Source: Zoroaster sp. YZ-2022
Taxonomy: Eukaryota; Echinodermata; Asteroidea; Forcipulatida; Zoroasteridae
NCBI GenBank assembly: GCA_029582265.1
Contig: CM055837.1
Location: forward strand, 16,649,855 to 16,713,854
Direction: 5' to 3'
DNA length: 64,000 bases
Under the pieces are notes generated by a model. It was not told the DNA's origin. It saw nothing but the letters and a program-made list of their open reading frames with translations, and did not search any database. The position numbers were made by a program, and so were the translations under genes. Numbering within the stretch: the first letter of the stretch is position 1; each line of letters begins with the position of its first letter. Below, one piece after another: positions 39,201 to 51,300 of this stretch.

Positions 39201-42200
39201 ACAGAAAACTGAATACATAATTCTTTGTTTCTGATGTTTGAAATTTAATCGGAAATTTGCTACAGCGGCCCTCCGGAACAATGCCCACAACAAACATAAC
39301 TTAGGGAGGAGGGCCAAAGTCATGGTACAGCCAAGCCTTTGAGAAGCCTGGCCAGGCCTGGGATTTACCCAGGCCCATGGGCCAATATAATCCCCTAGCT
39401 GAGCACAAACAACCCTTTACTAATGAATAGATATCAAATACCTCTTATTGTTAATGCAGACTTGACTGAAACCTCAGCTGTCTTTTGTTCCCAACTACAG
39501 CCATTGTATTGAGCTCTACTTGGCTGGGCTAGGCCCTCCAGAAGTCCAGGTTATGTAGATTGGCAGGTACATGTACTGTATTGTTACAGATCAGGATTCA
39601 CAAAAGACAGATTAGGAGGCCAGGTAGCCTGGGCCTGGTGGGTTTCTCAATGGCTTGGCTGTACCACGACTTTGGACCTCCCTTATTATTGTCACTCCTT
39701 CATCAATCATTTGAAATTATCAGACATTGGTAGTCCGATGGAAGGTGAAAAACAGTTCCAGTCAGAAACCAGATCCGAAGAAGACGTAGATGAAAGCGAC
39801 TCGGAAGGATTCTTTGACAAAGCCAAGGACTTCTTCAGTGATATCTTCTCTAGCGACACTGATGAGGAGGAAGGGGACGTAGAGGAAGACAATGGAACAG
39901 CCCTGAAGAGAGCGACTTCCCTTGAGGGAGGGAAGACAGATAGTGGAATAGCCTCCCTGGCCCAGCCGACTTCAGCATCTGCGGCTAGCAGTAGTAATGC
40001 TAGCAGAGGTATAAATGGTTTGAATGCTGTGTGTGTGTGTTCATCTGTTCTGGTACACGCATCTCTTGTTTTTGTTCTGAGATTTTGGTTTGGTTTTGTG
40101 CATGTGCGTTCTTCCATTGGTTTTGTGCATATGTGTGTTCTTCCATTGGTTTTGTGCGTGTGTGTTCTTCCATTGGTTTTGTGCATGTGTGTTCTTCAAT
40201 TGGTTTTGTGCATGTGCGTTCTTCCATTGGTTTTGTGCACATGTGCGTTCTTCCATTGGTTTTGTGTATGTGTGTTCTTCCATTGGTTTTGTGCGTGTGT
40301 GTTCTTCCATTGGTTTTGTGCATGTGTGTTCTTCCATTGGTTTTGTGCATGTGTGTTCTTCCATTGGTTTTGTGCATGTGTGTTCTTCCATTGGTTTTGT
40401 GCGTGTGTGTTCTTCCATTGGTTTTGTGCATGTGCGTTCTTCCATTGGTTTTGTGTATGTGCGTTCTTCCTTTGGTTTTGTGCATGCTTCCATTGGTTTT
40501 GTGCATGTGTGTTCTTCCATTGGTTTTGTGCATGTGTGTTCTTCCATTGGTTTTATTTTCACTTCCTCAAGTAAAATAGCAATATTCCAATAAAATAAAA
40601 TTCCTGGAAACTGCCGTTAAAATAGCGAAAAACACAGGTATACATGCTTAATGTGTGAACTGAAATAACTGAATAAATCCCTTCCCCTTCAGATGAAACT
40701 GACTCTGACCTCACCTCGAACGAGCCTGAATCCCAAGCCACGTACGTGATAATCAACTCGGTTGACCGGATGGAGATCTCTGCAACCCCCGTCACCATCA
40801 GCGTCCTGACCGATCTGGCCGGGGCGTTCACCACCAAGCCGGAGCCCAAGATGAGGCTCATGACCCAGGAGATGCCTGACCTAAAGATCATCAACACGAC
40901 AGGTCTGAAGGCCAAGATGCTTATACCTGCTGAGCTCATGGTAAGTATAGCTTTATTTGTTGGAAAATATTTATCCTTGGGGCAAAAACATGGTACAACT
41001 TTGATCCATAATCTGGCAATTAATATTGTTGTACCTTCCCTTTTATCAAACCATTTTTGGCAGAGCTCCACAGTAGCTGAAGGTGTTACATTAGAGTCGT
41101 CCGGTGTAGACCTACCAGACAAGCCAGGAAAATCAGATGAAGCTACAGATGATAAGTAAGAATCAACATCCTCTCCTTAAAAGGGGGTATATCGTCATGA
41201 TCAGAGCAAGCTTGCGGCTTGACACTGAATCCCGAACTGATAGTTTCTGATGAACTCAGATGAACCCAGTGACTGAAAATAATACCCCACGAGCACACGC
41301 TGGCCTAGATAACAGGGCACTCCAGATCCAATTACCATGTATTAGATGAACTCAGATGAGCCCAGTGACTGAAAATAATACCCCATGAGCACACGCTGGC
41401 CTAGATAACAGGGCACTCCAGATCCAATTACCATGTATTAGATGAACTCAGATGAACCCAGTGACTGAAAATAATACCCCACGAGCAAGCACTGGCCTAG
41501 ATAACCCAGATTCCATTACCATGACTGCTGCATAACTAATGTACATGTATTACGTGCATGTGCCATGTACAGTATCTTAACTACAGGTTCATGGGATCAT
41601 TATGCAGCCACTGGCTTATTTAGAGACACTTTAGAGACCATAGTGGCTGCAAGTGGCCACAGATTTCAGCACCCTCCTGTACCATTGCTATGCATTTAAT
41701 AAACAAGATAATTTAGATTTCCCTGATAAGTACGAAGCAACATCCTCTCCTTAACTCTTCAGAGACCATAGCAGCCGGAGCACCTGCAACCTAAACACCT
41801 ATAGCAGCTGCAAGCTGTGCCATTGCCATGAATAAAATAAGATGTTTTAAATTTCCCTGATATTGTACTCTTAGGTCCAAAAAATAGTCTCCGTGTTCTG
41901 GTCATCGGTCGGTTTCAAAATCGGTGTGGTGACACGTTTTTTTGGGGGCCAACAGGGAAATACGTGATACATTATATAGGCGGGGACCAAATTTCCCATA
42001 TACAAAGTATGGTGGCTAAGAGAGGTCTCACAAATCGGGCAAACGTTCATACCCCTATGTGAAAAAGTCGTATAAAACACAGCTCGGCAGAATTCCAATC
42101 GATCCAGCAATTTTGGCTGCAATTGGACATCGTTTCAAAGCACAAAAAAAAGAAAATTAAAAATGCTGACGCATGGGTCTGAGACAACACGCACACAGAC

Positions 42201-45200
42201 CAAAAACTGGAGACTTTTTTTGTTGACCTTACAACATATAAAATAAAAACATATACAGATTTATAAAATGTTTTGATATATTTTTACTTGAACGAAATAG
42301 CAGTAAAATCATTCAAATCTACCATAAGCCGGGGTGTTTGACAGTAGTTATCAAGGAAAGACTGCTCTCTAAAGGGTTAAGTGTCTTACCCGTTATTTTA
42401 CCATAATAAGTGACTTGTAATGGGGATTTCACAGTGTAACTATAGTCCCTTAATAGATGAATTTAAATTGGGTCCAGCCAAAAGTTAATTTGGGCATCCA
42501 ACTTGATCAAGTTTAAAACAGCTTTCTTTAAGCACTTGTGGTTCTCTCTCATAGTGATGATCCCATCGAACTACTTGCCAAGGCGGTGAAACCCTCCAAG
42601 TACGCTGAGCTGACAGAAGCCACACCAGTCCTGATTGCTACTGACTCGGCAGATGGACCACCGACACCCAAACTGAGAGACTCGCAAATGGGACAGTTTG
42701 TCTTTGAGGTAACAAAGACTTGAGCAACTGTGGTGCTTATGTCCTTGAGCAAGACACTTTACCATAATTGCTTCTCTCCACCCAGGAGTAAATGGGTACC
42801 TGTGAGGGCAGAGTTGGTTGTTGTGTTTAATTAATCCTTTATGCACCAAAAACAAGTGTCATGGCCGAGCGGTTTAGTGCATCGGATTTGTGTTCTGATG
42901 GCTGAGTCGTCAGAATGTGGGTTCGAATCACGACCGCGACCATGGTGCTTGTGTCATTGAGCAAGACACTTTACCATAATTGCTTCTCTCCACCCAGGGG
43001 TAAATGGGTACCTGTGAGGGCAGAATTGGTTGTTGTGTTTGATTAGCCCTATATGTGCCGAAATGGCAGCAATTGAGCTGTATACTCCCCAGGGAGCTGA
43101 GATGGTTTTCAGGAATGATTTATGAGCCTGATGAGCAGGGGTAATAATATAATGCACCTTGAGCACCAGTTTGGTGGAAACGTGCCCTATATAAGTCCAC
43201 ATTATTATTATTATTATTATTATTATTCCAGATAGTGCAGGCTCCTTGGAGATCCTGGGTATTTTATCCCATTGCTTGCATGAACTGAATAACCACAGAC
43301 ATAAATAACCCATAGATGAATAGCAGCTATTCAAAATGAAGTCAGGGTTACCAAAACTGTGACTGTGACCAGACTAAAACCATCGGAAAATAAGTGTCAC
43401 ACCCAAAGTACCACACCCAAAGTACCACACCCAAAGTACATTGTCAACTATCGAGTTCGTAAGTCGATATGTAAAACATCAAAAGGCGTCAAACGGCAAG
43501 GCTAACAATGTGTGATTACTGGCTGAAATTTTTCGGTACTTAAACCTCTGGTAGGTAGTGCACGTGATGGCTATACATGTAGATATGCCATAGATACAGG
43601 TACATACCTAACATCCATACCAGCTATGCACACTTGATTGATTTTCAGCATATACGATCATGATCACTCCTGCAACAGCTTTGAGTTTCATTTTTGTTAG
43701 GGCACTTTTCCCAAGTAAAGGTCACTTCCATTAGAATATGTGACTGGCTCTGACAAAACCCTAAACTTGGACCCAATTTTCAAAAGTGAGATTTTGGTAT
43801 AGTTTGATTCTCTAGATTTTCCTCTTTCATTTGATACAGATTTGTAGAAATCGGAAGAAAAAAAATTTCCCTGATTTCTACAACTTTGGTATCAAATGAA
43901 AGAGGAAAATCTAGAGAATCAAACTATACCAAAATTTCACTTTTGAAAATTTGGTCCAAGTTTAGGGTTTTGCCAGAGCCAGTCACATATCAGAATGTCT
44001 ATGGAAACATTTTTAAGGGGCACCCAGGCCAAGACCAGGGCAACAGAGGCCATGGTTTCCATGGTATTCCAGGCCTACCGCCATTCAAAACCAGTGTGTC
44101 TAGTCCCCATTGCCTCACCTTTTATCAGTCTAGCTCTTTGCCCATGGTTTCAGAGAATCCATGATTATGGACTTGTGAGTTCTGTTTTCCATCATTGGGT
44201 TTATATTTAGGGAGAAGGGCCAAAGTCGTGGTACAGCCAAGCATTTGAGAAGCCCAGGCTTTACCCAGGCCTATGGGCCTATATAACCCCCTAACTGAGC
44301 TTAAAAGGCCTTTACTAACCCTAACTCCCTAAGCATTGTTACTGAACAATGAAAATCCTTCAAAATCCTCCAACTGCTTTTGTTGTCTAGGGAGTTAGGG
44401 CTAATGAATAGATTTCAAATAGCTCTTATTGTTAACACAGATTTGACTGACACCTCAGCTGTCTTTTGTTCACAACTGCAGACATTATAATGAGCCCTAC
44501 TTGGCTGGGTTAGGGCCTCCAGAAGCCCAGGTTATGTTGATTGGCGGGTACCGTATTGTTATAGGATTAGGACTCACAAAAAACAGATTAAGAGGCCAGA
44601 TAGCCCGGGCCTGGCCAGGATTCTGAAAGGCTTGGCTTGTACCATGGCTTTGGCCGCCCTCCCTAAAGTCTAGATCTTTTCCCATAGTTTCAGACAATCC
44701 ATGATATATGGACTGTGCAAGTTCTGTTTTCCATCAATGGGTTTATATTTATGTCTTGGTGTGTGAGTAATCCATCCATGTTTGACTAATTGCTCTGTTG
44801 AATTCTTCTTCTACCTTGTAGGTGGAGGGTATGACACCAATAACAAATTTCGCTGCTTCTAAGGTTACACAAACACCATTCCTCCTAGCACCCTTACAGG
44901 CAAGCTTATCTTTGCTACATTTTCACGATATAGACTCAAATCTCGGCAAAGGTCTGGGGCAAATTTCATAGAGCTGCTTAGTAGAATATTTTGCTAAGCA
45001 ATATAAAACAGACTACCAGCCAACCTGCATACATTTTGTGTGAAAGTTTGGCTGGTAACCAAAGAAATACGCTAAGCAAATTTTTCTGGTAAGCAGGTCT
45101 GTGAATTTGGCCCCAGGTCAGAGCCCCATTTCATGGTGCTGCTGAATATGGGATTCTGCACTTAATAAACATTTTTTTTCTCGCAGGGTTAGCACAGAAT

Positions 45201-48200
45201 TTGTGGACTTGCTGTGTAAGTGGCGAATCCTTTGTTAGGCCCAAAAAAAGTTTCCAGTTTCTGGTGTTCGGTCGGCTTCAAAATCGGTGCGGTGACACGT
45301 TTTTTGTTTTTTTTGCCAACTATGTGATGCACGTATGCACAGGGACCAAATTTCCCATATACAATGTATGGTGGCTATTAAGAGAAACCTCAAAAATCAG
45401 GCAAACGTACATACCCCTATGTGAAAAAGTCATTTAACACACAGCACAGCAGAATTCCAATCGATCCTGAAATTTTTGCTGCATTTGGACATCGTTTCAT
45501 AGCGGGGAAATTTTTTTTTAAATGCCAATGCGCGGGTCTGAGGCGACGCGCACAGAGACCAGAAACAAGAGACTTTTTTTGTTTGGCCTTGGGCAGGGCA
45601 AAAAGATGTGATTCATAGATTTGGTTTATGCTGGTACATGTAGGGAGCAAGGTTGCATACTAGCCTGGTTCTAGCTGCATGTTTTGGCCCAATACAATCA
45701 AAGATTTGGCAGTCTTATACTGTTCCAGGCTATCCACCTCCTTCAGAATGAAAACTTGTCATCTACAGTGTTTGTTTTATGACACAATATTAACCCTAAC
45801 CCCCTAATGGTTTTGGTTGGGATCCTTCCTGAATCCACCAAAATCCATTACAGAGTCCATCAAAATGCAACACAACCAGCTGTTGGAGTTCGATGGGTTT
45901 GAGGTGGTTAGGGTTAAAGGGACAATATCGTCATGATCAACAGCATGGAATCATTCTGAAAATAATACTGCATATGATAAGGTCATATTACTGTTGCTGC
46001 TACATCAGTGAGCCATTAATGTTCAATCACTGTGTTCATCTTAAACTAGGGCACCGATTCCATGCCCTGTTGAAAGTCTGTTCTGATAGTGACGATACTG
46101 TCCCTTTAAAAGGAAGATACCACTTCAGTCATGTTGGTAAACACGCTTATTTTCAGCTTATTAAGTTGTGGCATTAATGATATGTTTTTACTATATCAAA
46201 ACATGGAATTTAGGAAAGAGAACTCTTTCCTGAATTCATATTGGAAATTATTTTACTTGTCTTAAAATTGACAGCCCCTCAGACAATTTTTTTTCTGGGG
46301 AAGATTGATGCTTATCAGCATTATACCAAGTAAGATTCACATTACAAATGGACCATTTGATTATATTTAAATGTCCAATTACATGTATATACATTACCTT
46401 CTAACAAGCAGGCATTTTTGACCAGCTCATTTGTACTAATATGCTTAATACATGCTTTTAAATGAGTTATTTGCTTATTAGAGTCAAGTCACAAGTCATT
46501 TCTTTGCAAGTCAAGTCGCAAGTCATTTTTTTTTTCTTCTTTTTTTTTCTGTCAAATCATATCAAGTCACAAGCAAAAATCCTGAGTGAAAGTCAGCAAG
46601 AAAAGTCTCACCTTGCTGTCTTAATGCTGCCCAATGTTCACTGTGATATTGAATTGAATGTATGAATTGTGCTTATGATAACTACAGAACATCAACAAGT
46701 CAATTCTTTGCAAGTCAAGTCACAAGTCATTTCTTTCTAAGTCAATTCAACTCAAGTTATTTTTGTACAAGTCAAGTCACAAGTCATTTCTTTACATGTC
46801 AAATCAAGTTGCAAACAATACACAATTTGACTTTGAGTCAAGTCACAAGTGCAAGTCAGGTCACAAGCCATTTTTGTACATTTTTGTAGTTGCAAGTAAA
46901 ATAAAATGTGACTTCAACTCAAGTCGCAAGTAATTTTTGTCCAAGTCAACTCTAGTCATAAGTTCTGTTTGGTCTATAAAGTCAAGTTATTTTTTCCCAA
47001 GTCAAATCTCAAGTCATTTTTGTCCAAGTCAAGTCAAGTTGCATGTAACCAAAATATGACTACACATCCACTACACATCCACTCACTAATGTGATTCAAC
47101 AATTCTTTTTAACATGATCATCATCCGCAATTGATTTTGCTCAAGAAGCTGCTTTGATTTTGCAGGGTGGACAGCAATATACCGTTGTACGTGAGGTCGA
47201 CATTTCCCATGGCAGAAAAATAATCAAAGTGCGGTCCCCAGTTCAGGTAAATAAACTCAAGATGACAGGTGCATGTAACATGGCCGAGTGGTTTAGTACA
47301 TCGGACTTGTGTTCTGGTGGCTTGGTCGTCAGAATGTGGGTTCGAATCCTGACAGTGACCATGGTACTTCTGTTTTCAGGATTTTTCAGGGGGTCAACAT
47401 GATTTTCAGAGAAAAGAAATAGAGGTTGTTTGGTAAAACATCTTATGGTCTCTCTAGGAACCTATAAAAAAAATGGAGGGGGGGTTTCTGGATCTCTTGA
47501 TCCACCCCACTGGATCTGCCCCTGCTTAACCCTAACTCCCTGATCCTAATCCTTACCTAACCCTTATACTTACCATACCCTAAGCCCTGACCCTAATCTT
47601 TATCCTACCCTAATTCCAACCCAAGGCCTTTATCCTTACCCTACCCTAACCCCTAATTCTATCCCAAGGCCCTTATCCTTACGCTACCCTAGCCCCCTAA
47701 TTCTATCCCAAGGCCCTTATCCTTACCCTACCCTAGCCCCCTAATTCTATCCCAAGACCCTTATCTTTACCCTAACCCTGACCCCAACCCCAACCCTAAC
47801 CCTAACCCCTGACCCTAATCTTTGTCATACCCTAACCCCCTAATTCTAACCCAAGGCCCAGCCCCCATCCTATTTACCTGAACCCACAAGAGAAAGATGA
47901 ATGTTATTTTCTTTTTTAAGGTCGTTAACAATTGCCCAGTGACCATGCAATTGTACTACAAGTCTCTCGACCTTCAGGCATTAAGAGGTCCCGCCATACC
48001 AGGCCAGGGTCACGAAGAATACATTCTACTGGGAAGTCTTCCACCAAGAGAGGTCTTTGATGTTCCAGTGGTGGTTATATACAATGCTGGTATCTACGCG
48101 TGCCCCGCTGATCAAGGGTAACTTGAGTCATAAAGACAACTTAAGACTTCCATGCACAATTATTTTGGCAAAACATGACAATCCCGCACGGAAACATCTG

Positions 48201-48275
48201 AATTTTTTGTAGTCAAATAAAGCACAATAAAAAAAATAAAGCAGCCCTGTGATTTCTAAGGATTTTTCCTGATTG

Positions 48276-48306
<31 letters not shown>

Positions 48307-51300
48307 CAAATCTCCCTTTCCCTCAATTTTTTTTCAAAAGAAGACAAGTAGCCACCAAGGAAAGAAAGAAGTAGCCTGTTTTGTTTCAAACCTTCAGCTT
48401 ATTTCAGTGTAGTAGTGAAAATATTGAAAATGCATTTGAAAGTTTGTCAGAATGTGGGTTCATAGGACTGGACGCCTAAGGTTTACCCTGAAATATATCT
48501 TAATCCTAACCCCAAGTGTTTCACAGGTACCCTGATGAATGCAACAAAATGCAACAACAGAAATGTGTAAAGCCTTCTGACTAGCGTGCAGAGAACAAAG
48601 ATGTAGATGATTTAGGGAGACTGCAAACCTTAAGGCTTGCAGGCTAGTGATTTCTCAGGATTTTTCCTGATTTCAGGATTTTTTTTACACATCTCCCTTT
48701 ACCTTATTCTTTTTCTTGAAAGAAGAGAAATAGCCACCAAGGAAAGAAAGAAGTAGCCTGTATTGTGTCCAAACCTCTAGTTTCTTATCTGTGGGGATGT
48801 GGAGAGTCCGTAAATCTCCAAACTTAAACATCCAGGAGGTTCAGGGGGCTTGTCCTCGGACCAAAGGGAGACCAAGGCCCGCTAACCATTTTTCAGGATA
48901 TTTTACTTTAGTCAAATCACACCCCGGATCATGACAGATTTTGTACTCTACTTTACACCAATTAAAAGTTTTTAGATAATATTCCGTTATTTTGAAAATC
49001 TGTAATTACCATAAATTATTGTACCTTCCGTTAAATGTTTTCTATTAATATTTTAAATGATTTCAGTCTAAGCTGAGAGTCTTTGACTCGGTGTGGTCAT
49101 CGTCATTCTCATTGGACACCGTAGGAAGCTCATTTTGAACACATTTTTACCATTTAGCTGCATGTAAACGACACATCTGGAAGTCAACGCATAGAACATA
49201 CATACGTATACTTACTCAAACGTTCAGTTTCGTCATTCGGAATTAAAAGTGTTTATCTTGCTTCATTTTCACAGCTATAGCATCAGTGAAAAACCAATCA
49301 AGTGGCAGGAACTGATCGCCCCGACAGAGCTGACAGTCAGATGCATGTCAAAGCAGAAAGGAGAGCTACCATTCCATTTCAAGGTGAGACAAAATTACAA
49401 ATTATAGATATACATATCTGCCAACTATTCAAAATCTTTAGTAATTATTACAATTTTTTTTAATTGACGAATTAATTTTGGGGCATTTTTACTGTAAAAC
49501 CATGATAATTTTGAGAAATTTGTCAGTAAAATAGCAGTGTTTCTTTGAAAAGGATAATTTTCAGAAATTACTGTTAAAATAGTTAAAATAAATGGGCGAT
49601 ACATCTTTAACATCAACTGCATGTAAATGTTCCCTAACTATTTACTGATGTCAAATCATTCACTAAATATCCATTTACAAATAAAAATAAAAAAACATTT
49701 TTAATAGTGCAGATACACAGCTTTATAATGTGATGACACAGTGCACTGATCACTAGATAAACGTGCAGTTTCATCTCTAGAGGGCTACCGTATTTTTGGA
49801 GCGAGTAATGTGGTCTGGGTTAAATGTGATGATACAGTGATATTTGAATTATTGATTTCAGGTAACCCGTAAGGAAAAGAAGCCATCCAGTGGTCTCAAG
49901 TCCTTGTCCGATGACGTGCCTTCCTATATTCTAGATCTGTTTCCACCCATCACCATACACAATTACCTCCCATATGATGTAGTCTACTCCATGAAGGTAA
50001 GAGACATAGAATCGTGGGCGGCAATTTTAACACTATGAATAACTTTACCCTGAAAATGCCCTGAAAATCCATTTTACCATGAAATAAATAGTTCACAGCA
50101 ATTTCACGACAACACAACACCGTGAAAACACCATGAAGTACTCTTGGGATTCCTTCGCTGTGAAAACGCCATGAACTTCTCGTGGCAGTTTTGGGCAGCT
50201 CATTAATTCTCAAGAGCACCATGATTTTGCTGTGAAATCACCGTGAACATTATTGCCAATATCTGAGAGGTAGAGGCACTGTGAAATTGCAGTGAAATTA
50301 CGGTAAACTGTTATTTCAAGGCAAAAAGGATTTTCAGGATATTTTCAGGGTGAAGTTGTTCATAGTGTAAGGGGGTTGAGGGTTAGTCTTCATTGCCACC
50401 AACAGTAAAAGTTTTTCTTTAAATCGCTAATATTTTTGGTACAGATGCTGGGACCACTTAGCTGTTATTAAAGTGTAGCATGCAAGTGAAAACGAGTGCT
50501 GTAAAACATTGGTTTGGTAATTCCAGAAGTCTATCTACATACATGAAGTATGTCACTTGTGTAATACTGCACAATGTACAATGGGTTTGAGCTATGCATG
50601 ATGTTGTATTTCACAGACTGACGCATAAGGTCTTGGGAACAAAAGCAAGTTGATGTGCCATGTTCATTAGCTGTACATGCACTTAAAGGGACACTCTCGT
50701 CATGATCAGAGCAGACTTTCAACAGGGCATTGAATTGGTGTCCTTGTTTAAGATGGACACTGACTGAAAATTACTGGCTCATTTACATGTATGCAGCAGT
50801 AACAGTAATATGCCCTGTGAGGGCGGAGTTGGTTGTTGTGTTTGATTAGCCCTATATGCGCCGAAATGGCAGCAATTGGGGCTGTATACTCCCCAGGGAA
50901 CTGAGTTGGTTTCAGGAATGATTTATGCACCTGATGAGCAGGGTTAATAATAAAATGCGCCTTGAGCACCAGTTTGGTGGATACGTGCGCTATTTATTTA
51001 TTTATTGACCAAATCCAACAGCGACAGAATCGCCAATTACAGGATGGCTGATAAAAATATAAATTTAGATAAAACAAAGAACTTCACATATATAAATAAG
51101 TTACATAATCCATCAAAATAAATAACAATTAAATACTACAAAATAAAAATATTGAATACAGATTGACAGGAAAAAGAGCGAAATATATAGCAAGGAGATG
51201 AGACAATGATTACGTAAAATGAAAATATCATACTGAAATAGCTGCAAATGCTCGATACACTTGGTTACGAAAACTTCCAAGGCTTACAGCACCAAGCACA

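Noticed and set aside
39796..39850. A second FFAT motif around EGFFDKAKDF in exon 30
   Set aside because: The FFD element is present but positions 5 and 7 do not fit (Lys and Lys), and no Ala follows Asp, so it is not a convincing core.
39672..40593. A 300-codon frame fusing exon 30 to a Phe/Trp/Cys-rich repeat that looks membrane-like
   Set aside because: Exon 30 has a good donor at 40008 that joins exon 31 in phase; the rest is the intronic 27-bp minisatellite.
47525..47875. A chromosome end or internal telomere fusion
   Set aside because: The units are imperfect with a longer period, and the VPS13 gene continues on both sides.
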